From NCBI GenBank assembly GCA_021464245.1, contig JADCRB010000075.1:2911555-2975554 (forward strand): DNA of 64,000 bases. Reading direction: 5' to 3'. The notes beneath the pieces were generated by a model that saw only the letters and a program-made list of their open reading frames with translations, had not been told where the DNA came from and did no database searches. Origin of the DNA: Carallia brachiata. Its lineage: Eukaryota; Streptophyta; Magnoliopsida; Malpighiales; Rhizophoraceae. The translations under genes were made by a program, and so were the position numbers. Positions 48,125 through 59,929 of this stretch are shown here, piece by piece; the stretch's first letter is position 1, and each line of letters opens with the position of its first letter.

Positions 48125-49605
48125 AGGTCCCTTCGTCTAGGACAGTGCCAGAAGATCACCATCATGGTTTTCTGCATTATGTAATGGAACCTTTGTTGCA
48201 TGGTACGTACAAGGAGCTGGTAGGCTATCTAACAATTTTAACAGCTTTTCTATCCAAGATGATTTTATTCTTGGGAAAGATGTTACATACATGTTCTCTT
48301 GTGCGACATGAAGTAAACATTACCATTCTTGACAAATTGACAAGTTTTTATGGAAGAAGTATCTATGGACTAGTGAAATTCATTATAACTCAAACGTTAT
48401 TTATAATTCTCTATGTTTTGAAATGGTCAGACAGCTTCTGTTTTTGAAACCCAAAGATGGTGTTTACAAAGAGGTGCCCATTTTTATAAATTCTTTTATT
48501 TGAACATGATCAACTGCTATATAGGTGCTTACAAAATAGAACCAGATCTACTTCCTTTTGTCTAGTTGAGAAATTTAGAATTGAGAGATTTGCTTAAGCT
48601 TCGCAGTATTTTCTCTCTGGACTTACCCTTTTCTTCTCTGGGAAGTATCATAATGCGCAACTGTGGTTAGTTGAAAACAATCCCAATAGCAAACAATAGG
48701 ATAAAAAAATGCGGCCGATCATTGAGTGCCAAAAAAGATGGTCGAAAGGAATAGAAGATTATCCAAGAAAGACGATTACGTACCGAGTTCCACTGAGGAA
48801 GTTGAAGGGCTAGAAATGCACTCCTAGCTATCTGAGCTATCGTCGTGCAGGTGACCTCGCCTTCCTTCTTTTACTGACGGTTTACCACATAGCCTTCTAT
48901 CATTTTCTCCATAGCTCATGATCCTACCATAAACTCCCATATGTCATCTGGACTCAGTGATGTTATTCCAATGATAAGTATATAAAAGCAAAGTGTTCTG
49001 TCATTAGCCTCTAACAATCCTTAATTTAAAAAACTGGTTTCTTGAATCAGACCCCATATGTTTGCTGCAGTCTTTGATCATTATTTTCTGACAAAGAATA
49101 ACAGGATTCCCTAACATTCGAAGGTTATTCCTTTGTTCATCGATGCATATCTTCGTTTCTGCCACTGTTATTGCTTCAGCAAGTAAATATGGCTATCCAT
49201 GCTATTTCCAACGTTCAACAACTTGAAAGCAGCTGAATCAGAGCGCGATGGGAGTGAGTTAATCAAAGCTGAAGTTGTCATTGCAACCCTTGTGACCAAT
49301 CAATAGTTTAGCTGGTCGCTGTCCTCGAATTTTAGCTGCTTGTTCGACTCTGACACCAACAATTTGTAATGTCACCTTTATGCCCTTGCGCTTGCAAAAA
49401 CTCTGGATGCTGCTTGTGCACCCTGTCTTAATGTCTGTTTTGTGTCTAATTTTCCAGTCTATGAGAAATAGGAGTTGTCTGGCACTCTACATTGTCATGT
49501 TTTGGACGTTTCTGCAATTTTGCATTTGTAAAAAAATCTTGCCGCTGGTTGTGATTATGTGCCTTTAATTTTTTTTTTCGGCAAAAGTTGTTGGCCTAAA
49601 AAAAT

Positions 49606-49690
49606 ATGCCTACAAATGCCTGTCTGACGTGATATAAATTAAATAATAATAAATTTAAGTGGGTAAGAAAAGTCAAGATTATCATCGTTG
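49606..49690 (+). repeat. Stray fragment of the array unit
   Basis: The stretch with AAATGCCTGTCTGACGTGAT and AATAATAATAAATTTAAG resembles 45545-45630 of copy A and 52510-52590 of B. It sits between copies A and B and is a decayed piece left at the junction. Confidence 0.5.
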
Positions 49691-49983
49691 AGTAAGCACA
49701 CATGTCCCAATATAAAATCCTCAGTTGTGTTCCCAGATGATGTGGTCATAAGAACCCACAATGAAAAAAGAAAAAAATAATAATAAAATTTTGGGTATTG
49801 AAGACGAGGAAAGAAAAGTTGAAATTCAAAAAAATATAAGTTGTTAGGCTTTGGAAAGGGCATAACGGACATTTTGTAGCCTCTTCTCTTTGGGTGTGCT
49901 AAGGAAGAATTGGTGAAAACATACATATTCCTACTTCTTTTCATGTGCCCTATGTGTCCTCTAATTTAACTTTTGCCTTGTAT

Positions 49984-50206
49984 TTTTTCATTGGTTTTAT
50001 TAGGAGGACAGAAGTTAGATTTATTAATAGTATAATTGTAAGATATATTTTTATAATAAGATTAATAAAATATAATATAAAAAATTATCATATTATTTTT
50101 TATTACATAAAAAATCAAAATTGTTATATAAATATATTTTATAATTATATTATTAATATTTTTCTATTCATCTCTTTATCTCCTCCAATATTTTCCCTTT
50201 TTCATT
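49984..50206. mobile_element. 205-bp MITE in copy B promoter
   Basis: Insert 49993-50197 is flanked by a perfect 9-base duplication TTTTTCATT (49984-49992, 50198-50206). Copy A has a single uninterrupted site (TTTTTCATTTGCGGGC, near 43036). Internal sequence (ATAATAAGATTAATAAAATA, then TTATTTTTTATTACATAAAA) matches the 44781-44982 element, so the two are one family. Confidence 0.85.
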
Positions 50207-52220
50207 TGTGGGCTCTTTGGGTGAGGTGTGCAGTTTGCGCCACCACATTCGAGACAAGATAAATGTTAATGTGGAGGAACGTTCTTACAATAATTATTCA
50301 TGATAATTGAGATAGTTTAATAGTAAATCGATATATTTATATATTATAAGTTTTGAGTTCGGTTCTATATCTACACTCTTTCTAATTGATTTATATTGGT
50401 GATTCCTTTGAATATAAGCAGCGATGCGTAGCATTAATCTTAGAGTCACTCACAAGTACTTTAGTAATGAAGTTATGTTCGATTTCATTAATTCTCGGTA
50501 CGTAGGTCAGTCTCTTTACAGTTGTTGAACGAGATTTAAACAAACAGGAGTTATTTTAATACCAACTCAAGAATCTGACGACTGATACGTTCAATAAATT
50601 TATTTTTAATAAAAAAATAATTGTCTATAATATAATAATTATCCTATTTTATATAATAATAATTTTAACGGAATTTTCCGGATAATGTCCAGCCTGGCAT
50701 ATTTGCCCACGAAATTTCTCCGCTGTCGTACGCTTAGTCAATGTTCACCCTAATTTGAACGCCCGGGCATGTGCGCCGACTTCCGCATAATTCCCCCCTC
50801 CTCCACCCCCCCTCCCTTTCCAATTTTTGCATGATTTCGTTTTGATTTGCACGCCCACGCCTTGATTTTATATGACTTTTGCCTTTTTCCTTTGATTTTA
50901 TGCTTGATTTGGTCTCCGATATGAAGGTCCGACATTGCTCTTACATGTTGCTTCCAGAATTTGGGTTGCCCTTGCGTTTGATCTGACATACAGGTTGTGA
51001 TTTAATCGTTTGGTGCCTCTATTTTTGGTTCTAGCTTGACGGAAGAATCAATTTCAGTTTATGTTGTGACCTTGAGTGGGTTTTGTTCTACATTTGTCAT
51101 GAGTGATGTGGGTGGCTTTTGCACGATGACGATTTGAGTGCTTGGAAGTTTTATTTTCAGAGCAGAGCATGTTTGATTTCGCTTTCTATATGCCTGATTC
51201 TAGAGGATGTGGAAAATTTATATCACTTTGACCTTTTTTTCGATTTCTATCGCTTTCCGGTTTTTATTTGCTACCTGGAACTGGAGGGTGACCTTTATGT
51301 TTCTTGACTTTAATGTTTGATTGCTATGAATCCGTAGCTTCCAGAAGAATAATCCATTGAGATTGGAATTTGTGGGTTTCAATTTTAGATCTATGAACCA
51401 TGCTTTGAAGTTTCTAGCTTTGGTTTTGGTTTTGATGTACGTGCTTCCACATTCTAACATGCACTGAGATTGTACTTGATTATTATTTTGCCACCTAATT
51501 CTATGTTGAAAAAGTTTTAGACTCGTACATTTTGTTTATACAAGACGTTTATACGAAGGTTAAAAATACAACGGATCATTAACTTAGTCCGATGCATTGA
51601 TACTTGTGTAAAAATAAAATAAAATGATAAGATATATAGTTTTTTGTTATTTTACATTTTATCAATCTGGTTGCACTAAGTTAAAATTTGGTTGTATTTT
51701 GACTCTTTGTATGAACAAATTGTTTGTGTATTTTGTTTGTGTCTGAAACACGCTCTTCTATGTTTTGAGGCTTTGTCCTGGGTCTATGTTCTTTGTTTTG
51801 GAATGTTCTCACTCTTCTTAGTAAATGAAAGAGTATGGAAGGGCATTTGATCTTTTGAGATCGAGAAAGGTTGAGTTGTGTTTTTTGTGGGTCATGTGAG
51901 TGTGCTTAGACCCAAGAAGGAGAGGAGAGAAGAGAAGGAACTAGAGGTTTTGAGCAAACCATTTATTATATTCAGAACAGATCTGTCAACACCAAATTAA
52001 ATTTTAGAGTGAACTTTTAAATTAAATTATGTCATCCCCAAGGGCATCATGTTTTCTAACCGAGTTACAACGGCGAGGTTGCTTGCTTTTCTCCAAAGCT
52101 ATTATAACCAAACTTTTGGGATGATGTAATGCGATTCAAAAGTGTAAAATTTGGTGAACTGATCTGTTTTGAATATAATTGATGTTTTGTTTCCAAATAT
52201 AATCAATGGTTTGTTTTTAG

Positions 52221-52300
52221 TTGGAGATGGACTTGATGAGAAACTTTGAGTTTATTGTGTCATTTATGCAATGTATAGTCAAACATCCTAACAATTTGAG
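52221..52300 (+). other. Conserved 80-base exon-like block, copy B
   Basis: Acceptor TTTTTAG before and GTAATG after; reads LEMDLMRNFEFIVSFMQCIV then KHPNNLR. It is the best-preserved version of the shared block. Confidence 0.55.
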
Positions 52301-55300
52301 GTAATGTTGATTTATTTTCTTTATTTGGATTTAATGAATAATTAGTATTTAATTTAATTTGTTATTATAACCTTTTTTGCGAGGATAAACTGTACCTGTC
52401 ATCCTCTTCTACGAGGTGGGACTTTATCTCCTCATTTTGGTCGCATACTCTGTGGTCTATCGAGCAACATGTATACATTGCCAGGACAATCTTTTCCTGA
52501 GAAAATATGCCCGTGACCGCAAATGCCTGGCTGACGGGATGCTAATTAAAATAATAATAAATCTAAGCGGGTAGGTGAGGTTACGAATATCATCGTTTTT
52601 GGGGCTGGAGAAGTTCCCTCCGAAGGAAGAAAATATTGTGGTGCCTTTTACGAACAATCCAAAGTTGAGCTTTGAAGCAGAGACAACGGAGAAAGACTGC
52701 CAAAGTGGTAGGGCTTCCACGTTTCCACAGAACCTGTTTTGCCGTTTTGAAGAGGTTCCTACTTGTCTAACTAACTTGCTATTCTATTTTCTTCATCTCC
52801 ACCATCTTCCTCCACTTTCCTCTGCGTGTTGTCCTCCTCTTTTTCTCTATGGCGCCAGTGCTTGTTGTACTTGCCGCGTTGGCATTTCTTGTTGCGTGAT
52901 CTGCCATACTGGTAGCTGTTCTTAAAGTGCAAGTAAATTAAAAAGAGAAAAAGAAATTGCAATTTGTACTACTCTCCTAATTGCGGTGCTGCTGCTTGAA
53001 TTTTCTTTGTCGGATAATTATCAAGTTAAATTGTCATAAATGATTGTGTTGTGGGCTCATTAGTTGTTCTTTTTAATCTGGATTTCCTTATTGCAGAAGG
53101 ATTTTTCCCTTCCGATTGGAGGCAGCTTTGGAATACTTTGGGGATCAATTAAATTTGTATTTTTTTTTTTACTGGCTGTGTTACAAAGGATCTACTGATT
53201 GTGATAATTTTTTTTTTCCTTTTATTATTGGGAGTTATTTTTAATTTAATGGTCGTACTGGATGGGTGTTTCTCACCCCAAGATTGCTAACCGGGCGTCA
53301 GATCTAGCATGTTGTATAGCTTGATTCATGGTAGAAAGGTTCAGTTTTGAAGATTTCAGCTGCTAATTTTGCTGAGGAACGGCTATATTTGGTGGGTCCA
53401 ACAACAATTGCAGAAATTTTAACGTGTATGCTTCAATGATTCAATGACTTTTGAATGGAAGGTTCCTGGTGGAATAAGTGATCAATGCCATGGCAGAGTT
53501 GATGATATATTTAAAAAGGGGACTGGTTGGTTGGTAACCCAATGCCAAGGTTCGTCCCTTCCCTCCATTGCATTTATTCTGTGTACATGTTGGAAATGCA
53601 GGTTTCTGTTACACACCAACTGTTTGTCACATTGTCTCAACAAACCATTGCTTTGTATTTCTGATTTATCCAAGCAGGAAAGAGAAAAAAAAAAAAAACA
53701 AGTTTTACCTTTACAATCGTTTCTTGTTGATTGGGCAATTTTTCTCCGAAATTTTCATATTGCATGAATGACTGGAAAAATACCTTAGTATAGGATGTCA
53801 GCTTATGTTTGTCTAACACTAAGACATCACTAGAACTAGTCCGATGACTATACTAGGCTACTGGCATATCTAAACATAATGGTATCCCTTATAATGTGTT
53901 AATGAAGTTAGTTATCAAAATACAGAGAATTATAAAGAACCAACAATGGGGTGCTCATTTCTACAACTGGGACAGTGAAGGATTCAAGAATGGTTGGAAG
54001 AACAAAGTGTGACCATTGTTCATGCTTCTCTCTTTCTTCCCATGAAGGTGATCTTTGACAAGTTGTATGTTATCAAAGTTCTTAAATAGCCTTTCATTTT
54101 TCTCATAATTTCAGGGGAAACTGGCTGAAAGATTATGCTTATATTCTTTGAGAAGAGTAACTCCAAATCTGATTCTTTACATGAGTTTGCATGTTCTGTT
54201 TTGCCTCACCTATGGCAAAACTTTCTTTGAATGACATGCATCTGTGTACTGAGCTGCTTTTTCATATTAATTATCCCTTATATGGCTTTCCAGAGAACAA
54301 CAATTGTTTGTGTACTTTGGGAAGCAATAACTTAACGATGTACGATTTGTGCACTAGGTCTCTTCATCTAGGACAGTGGCACAAGATCACCATCATGGTT
54401 TTCCTGCACTATGTAATGGAACATGGTACGTACAAGGAGCTGGTAGGCTATCTAAAAATTTTAACTACTTTTCTATCCAATATGATTTTATTCTTGGGAA
54501 AGATGTTACATACATGTTTTCTTGTGCGACATGAAGTAAACATTACCATTCTTGACAAATTGACGAGTTTTTATGGAAGAAGTATCTATGGACTAGTGAA
54601 ATTAATTGTAACTCAAACATTGTTTACAATTCTCTATGTTTTGAAATGGTCAGACAGCTTCTGTTTTTGAAACCCAAAGATGGTGTTTACAAAGAGGTGC
54701 CCATTTTTATAAATTCTTTTATTTGAACATGATCAACTGCAACATAGGTGCTTACAAAATAGAACCAGATCTACTTCCTTTCGTCTAGTTGAGAAATTTA
54801 GAATTGAGAGATTTTCTTAAGCTTCGCAGTATTTTCTCTCTGTGACTTACCCTTTTCTTCGCTGGGAAGTATCATAATGGCAACTGTGGTTAGCTGAAAA
54901 CAATCCCAATAGCAAACAATAGGATAAAAAAATGCAGCCGATCATTGAGTGCCAAAAAAGATGGTTGGAATGAATAGAAGATTATCCAAGAAAGATGATT
55001 ACGCACCGAGTTCCACTGAGGAAGTTGAATGGCAGGAAAGGCACTCCTTAGCTATCTGAGCTATCGTCGTGCAGGTAGGCCTCACCTTCCTTCTTTTGCT
55101 GGCGGTTTACCACTTAGACTCTTATCATTTTCTCGATATCCCATGATCCTACCATAAACTCCCATATGTCATCTGGACTCAGTGATGTTATTCCAATGAT
55201 AAGTATATAAAGCAAAGTGTTCTGTCATTAACCTCTAACAATCCTCAATTTAAAAAACTGGTTTCTTGAATCATACCCAATATGTTTGCTGCAGTCTTTG

Positions 55301-55859
55301 ATCATTATTTTCTGACAAAGAATAACAGGATTCCCTGACATTTGAAGGTTATTCCTTTGTTCATCGATGCCTATCTTCGTTTCTGCCACTGTTATTGCTT
55401 CGGCAAATAAACATGGCTGTCCATGCTATTTCAAACGTTCAATAACTTGAAAGCAGCTGAATCTGACCGCGATGGGAGTGAGTTAATCAAAGCTGAAGTT
55501 GTCATTGCAACCTTTGTGACCAATCAATAGTTTTGCTGGTCTCTGTCCTCAAATTGTAGCTGCTTATTCGACTCTTAGACCAACAATTTGTAATGTCACC
55601 GTTATGCCCTTGTGCTTGCAAAAACTCTGGATGCTACTTATGTACCTTGTCTTAATGTTTGTTTTGTGTCTAATGTCTAGTCTGAGAAATAGGAGTTGTT
55701 CGGCACTCTACATCGTCAAGTTTTGGACGTTTCTGCAGTTGTGCATTTGTAAAAAAATGTTGCCGCTGGTTGTGATTATGTGCCTTTCATTTTGTGGGTA
55801 ACAAGTCGCTTTGGTTCTTATATATATATATATTTGTCTTGTTTCTCTCATTATCCAAA

Positions 55860-57220
55860 AACAAATACAAACAAAAAGACAGTCAGAGAGATGTGGAAGA
55901 ATACCTTGATGACGAGTGGCTATCAAGGTTTGAGAAGCAGCGGCTATGGTGGCTGTCGACAAAATCCACCGCTGCCCTATGCTTTTTGAGGGAAAATGAA
56001 ATAAAGATGCAAGAAATATGTATGGAACATGCAGGAAGCATTTTGAGAGTAGACACATTGCCTATATTTTTTAGCCCAAAAAAACTGAATTAGATTTTAG
56101 TGTAAACGGGTTATAAATATTAATTAAATTACATCCAGTATATTACTTTAAAATGTGAAAGTGTGATAAAATTTTTTAAAATTGTTAAGATATATTTAAT
56201 ACCTTTTTGAGTGTTTAGTCCTTATAAAAACATAGTCATTTAATTATTTCTTAATTCAAGATCCTAAATTATTCTGAAAAAAAAAATTTGATATTTGAGA
56301 TTAATGGAGGGTATACTAACTATTGAAGTCGGCAATGCCACTAGCAACCAAAGAGAGAGAGAGAGAGAGGAAGAGAGAGGGAGCAAGAGACAGGGGAAGA
56401 GGATACCACATATAACCATTACTACATTGCTTTGTTTATAAAATATGTTGCTTGATATTGTTATGTTTTGAAAATTCTTCAAGCATTTGCTATCTAAATT
56501 CCCACAAATCCACTCACTCATAACCGTTAGGTATCCGATTGGCACATTTGCAAATTCATTGTCAATACTTCCATTTACTTAATCCCGAGTGTCTTGCGTA
56601 CATAATAAAGCACACCGAAAGTAAAATTATTTTTCAGTTAGAATTTTAATTCTAATTCTATTTAGTTTCGTCAGTTTAATTATATAAGTTTAAATTTCAA
56701 TTTTATTATTCAGACTACTTATAAAATTGATTATTAAATATTGATTTAGTTATTATTGTATGTGAATTCTTATATGTGTTACGAGTAGATTCTCGTTGTT
56801 TTTCTATTTTTTCCAATAAATTCCCGAATTGTCTGTCAACTTCTTGTTCGTCGTATATCATAGAGTCATAAAAAAGGGCCGCTTTCAGAAGTGCTAATTT
56901 CTTCTTTTCAACGACCCAAGAATCACAATCATCTTGCAGATTTTCTTGGTTTTCACGGATTTCTGCCATAGTGTCTCCAAAAAAATTGCATGTGCTCACA
57001 TAATTCCTCATTTATGGGCCGCAAGTCCACAATATTACGAGATTGCTGAGAGAGGATTTTAGCCGAATGGTTGCTTCAAAAGCTAAGAAATGGTTAGTAT
57101 CGCGGTTGCAGTGGACGATTATGGAGGATGGAAAGGTGTAGGAGATGGAGTTCTTTTTTCGGGTGAGGGGTCTAAGCCGTTTGATATACGGAGAGTATAG
57201 ATGAGATTCCTTGTATTGAT
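55860..57220. other. Non-array sequence between copy B and the gypsy fragment
   Basis: Holds a GA-rich run (56352-56390) and two unrecognised frames: + 55857-56093, with EYLDDEWLSRFEKQRLWWLS, and - 56715-57011, with Glu/Lys-rich MAEIRENQENLQDDCDSW. Neither has a recognised family or splice partner; both are reported only as possible coding remnants. Confidence 0.3.
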
Positions 57221-57281
57221 GCTCGTCGTTTACTTGTACTGGGACGAATAACTCCAGATTCTTTCATCTCTTCCACCAATT

Positions 57282-57441
57282 TTTCCATCTTTTTGTTTTT
57301 TTTTTTTTCTTTTGATTTATAAGAGTCTTATTAGGCATTTGAGGAGGGAGAAGTGAGATTTGGTGGAATTTGAACTCCTATCTACTGGTCGAGAGAAACC
57401 CCTCTTAACTACTTGAACAAATGCTCAACCTCTTTCCATCT
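57282..57441 (-). mobile_element. tRNA-derived SINE nested in the gypsy RT
   Basis: Body 57291-57432 (142 bp) on the minus strand, flanked by a 9-base duplication TTTCCATCT (57282-57290, 57433-57441 on +). The minus strand shows a perfect Pol III A box (TAGTTAAGAGG), a near-consensus B box (GAGTTCAAATTCC) about 35 bases later, and an A-rich tail. It exactly interrupts the gypsy RT frame. Structure and duplication support a SINE; the family name is unknown. Confidence 0.82.
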
Positions 57442-57892
57442 CTTTCTTTTGGCAATATGGATACCTGTAGGGCCTGACTGATATGGGTTCCATTCCAAGC
57501 TTCAAGATGATCCTATGATAGTGGCCTCCATCAGATAAAACTCTGCTGGGCTTTTGAAAAACAGTCTTATATTTATTCAAGACCTCTTTAATTTGCTGCT
57601 GCTACAAGCTTGTCCCAAAATGGGATAGGAAGCCTTGGCCTTCTCCATAACCTTCGAGAGGCCCATCCCACCCCAATTGTTGCCTTCCCTCTTTTTTAGA
57701 ACCCAACGAAATTATTTGCATTAGCATTCCTCAACCGCCTTGCGCCCTCACCTTTTTCTCGATTTGTCGTTCGTCCACTGCCTCTAATCCTTTGGGTTGC
57801 AATTCAGCCAAAATCACCTTCCCTGTGACTCCTTGGAAACTCATAGTCATCTGTGAGAAGTCCCAAAGGATTGGCCCAAGTGTCTTCAACCA

Positions 57893-58375
57893 CTAAGCTC
57901 CCGAAACCGCGTCGCATCCCTCTAACTCAATCACATAAGAATCTGCCTTGAACTGGTTCCTGTGGATACAAAGTGGGATCACTTGTAAGTGGCTTGAGCA
58001 TGGAAGTTTGTCTCCATTGGCTACCATCACTAGCAATCTTTTCCCTTCCTCTGGCTTTAACCCGAATCGCTTTGCCCAAGCTTGATTGATGAAATTATGA
58101 GAGCACCCAGAGTCAATTAGGATTATCAACGATCTTCCCTTAATAATTGCTGGAACACGCATGGTTTGTGGTGCATCTACTCCAGTGATGGCATGAATTG
58201 ATACCTCAGCCTCTCCTTCTCCAGGTTTGTCTCCTTGCCAGTTAGTGTTCTCTCCATCTTCTTCTTTGCAATCAATCAAGAACAAGCGTTTACAGCGATG
58301 CCCAGGTACATAGGTTTCATCCCAATTATAGCATAAATTGCGGTATCTCCATTCTTGAATATCGTCAGGAGACAA
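57893..58375 (-). pseudogene. gypsy zinc knuckle and aspartic protease remnant
   Basis: 160 codons open. The first quarter contains the decayed knuckle CYNW...GHRC, and the middle the protease active site (LIDSGCSHNF). It ends at a premature stop just after the protease. Upstream gag lies in other frames, so this cannot be made as part of a gag-pol protein. Confidence 0.8.
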
Positions 58376-58471
58376 TTTTTAATTGGTGGGACGGTGATTG
58401 GTTTTGTTTGGCTTTGTGTTCGGGGAAATTTGGGGGAAATTTGTGGTGGGGGGTAACTGGTTTCTTTTGTT

Positions 58472-59205
58472 TCAATTTGGTGGGTTGTTTTTTTTTTTTT
58501 GGTGTTTGGTTTCGTAGAGACGAGCAAGACCTACAACATGAGGTAGTGTTTGGGGATTCACTGCTTGTACGTCAACATGCAGTGACTCCTTAAGACCACT
58601 AACAAAACAACTGATTTGCTGTGATTCCGTTATTGTTCCTGCACGTGCTAGGAGTCGGTCAAATTGTAGTTGACAGTCACGAACAGACCCCTCCTGAGTG
58701 AGCTTGGTGAGGTCGCCATAGAAGTCATCTAATATTGTCGGTCCATAGCGGTCATTCAATGCCCGCTTGAACTCTTCCCAAGCAATCCACTTCCGGGTTG
58801 CTTTGAATGATTGATACCATACATGCACCCTACCCTCCAAATGATAGGGGGCTAAAGAAACTTTTTTAGTGGTAGGTGTTTTATGGAAGTTGAAAATTGC
58901 TCGGCTCAATCAATCCATGTGATGGGATCGTTGGTACCGTCATATTGTGGAAAATCCAAATGGATTACACGGGGTATGATTGTTCCCAATTCTACTGGGT
59001 TGTTGGGAGTCTGATGAGAAGTCCCTGCCTCATACCTCTTTGTGCTTAATTCATCCACTTGTGTCTGTAATTGAATGAACATCTCGTGCATCTCACGTTG
59101 CAATCGTAAGATTTGTTGTTGGGTGTTAGTTAAGGACACATCCATTGGAAGTTTGTTGGGGTTGTTAGGAGCAGCCCCATTGTCAGATCCATGCTCTGAT
59201 AACAT
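58472..59205 (-). pseudogene. gypsy gag remnant
   Basis: Two overlapping frames, 59205-58906 and 58909-58472, together cover the retrotransposon gag domain. They are separated by an in-frame TGA and a one-base shift near 58910. The N-terminal part has a Gln-rich helical stretch (TNTQQQILRLQREMHEMF); the second carries the hydrophobic gag core. Confidence 0.8.
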
Positions 59206-59595
59206 ATTGCTATGGTCTCTTGCAGGCTGTAGGCGAGCTCTTGCTCGGCCTTTACCTTGTCAAGGAATTTTCATGGGATGGAGAAACTCCCAAGGAGAAC
59301 CTCCCAAGAAGAAGCTCTCAAGAAGAACTTGTAGATAACACAATATTTTTGGTGGAAAGATCAGAATGATTCCCCGTGTTTCTATTAACTAAATATTTAT
59401 ACACAATACAAGAAACTAAAAGTGCTGAAAATAAGGAATGCATAACTAGCAGCACTCTCCCTCTATGCCCATTACATGGAGATCATGGGAAATTGGTTTA
59501 ACTGACAACTTATTGGCTAAAAACTAGGAAAACATGGCTGAAATGTGATAATGGATCCTAAATAGATTGAGTTGCTTAATTGGAGACTGCAAAGT
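59206..59595 (-). repeat. Probable 5' LTR/leader of the gypsy element
   Basis: Lies directly upstream (minus strand) of the primer-binding-like TTATCAGAGC. It contains TATAAATA (59403-59396) followed by a plausible start. No second LTR was found because the 3' half of the element is deleted, so LTR edges cannot be fixed. Array sequence resumes near 59600. Confidence 0.5.
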
Positions 59596-59929
59596 CTTTA
59601 ACGTTTCCCTTACATAGCTTTCTGGATAACAAAAATTGTTTGTGCACTTTGGCAAGCAATAACTTAACAGTGTACCGTTTGTGCACTAGGTCTCTTCATC
59701 TAGGACGGTAGCAGAAGATCACCATCATGGTTTTCCTACACTATGTAATGGACCCTTTGTTGCATGGTACAAGGAGCTGGTATGCCATCTAACAATTTTA
59801 AAAACTTTTATATCCAAGATGTTCTATTCTTGGTAAAGATGTTGCATACATGTTTTCATTTGCAACATGAAGTAAACATTACCATGATGACAACTTCACT
59901 GGCTTGCATGGGACAGGATGACAACTTCA

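Larger units (their letters stand above)
42640..49590 (+). repeat. Tandem array unit, copy A (unidentified gene-like unit)
   Basis: Aligns collinearly with copy B (49930-55800) through many blocks at roughly 90% identity by eye, and its upstream part aligns with copy D (61760 onward). The layout looks like a transcribed gene: a promoter-like region with CACGTG motifs, a long leader near 43740-44150, a splice-bounded 80-base exon, further exon-like islands (45640-45720, 45950-46010, 46210-46410, 46925-47165, 48130-48470, 48690-48850, 49200-49310) and a conserved tail. Frames are broken by stops and shifts, so a functional protein is doubtful. Family unknown. It carries insertions absent from B: 202 bp at 44781 and 955 bp at 47170. 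Confidence 0.85.
49930..55800 (+). repeat. Tandem array unit, copy B
   Basis: Collinear with copy A from the CATGTGCCCTATGTGTCC promoter block to the tail GTTGTGATTATGTGCCTTT. Exon-like pieces correspond one to one, including a frame ending ELIKAEVVIATFVTNQ and a stop near 55530. The longest open frame (54191-54670) lacks the 955-bp insertion found in A. Some positions keep open frames that A has lost and the reverse, so selection on a protein is not obvious. A gene, pseudogene or long non-coding RNA are all possible. Confidence 0.85.
57221..59205 (-). mobile_element. Decayed Ty3/gypsy fragment: gag, protease, start of RT
   Basis: On the minus strand: a gag region (59205-58472, with HLEGRVHVWYQSFK and a one-base frame change plus a stop near 58910), a CCHC-type knuckle CYNWDETYVPGHRC (near 58325) whose second Cys is Trp, and an aspartic protease core ILIDSGCSHNFI (near 58110). 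A stop follows after VSGA (57893). The N-terminal RT sequence VRPYRYPY (near 57470) is split by a SINE and resumes as MEKLVEEMKESGVIRPSTS (near 57285). The element then ends; the rest of RT, RNase H and integrase are missing. The gag ATG overlaps a TTATCAGAGC primer-binding-like site. Non-functional. Confidence 0.85.

Noticed and set aside
54191..54670. 159-codon + strand open frame in copy B as a protein gene
   Set aside because: The frame mixes exon-like and intron-like parts, is split in copy A by the 955-bp insertion, and a different frame across the same DNA looks better conserved near its end (KPKDGVYKE). Not enough to call a protein.
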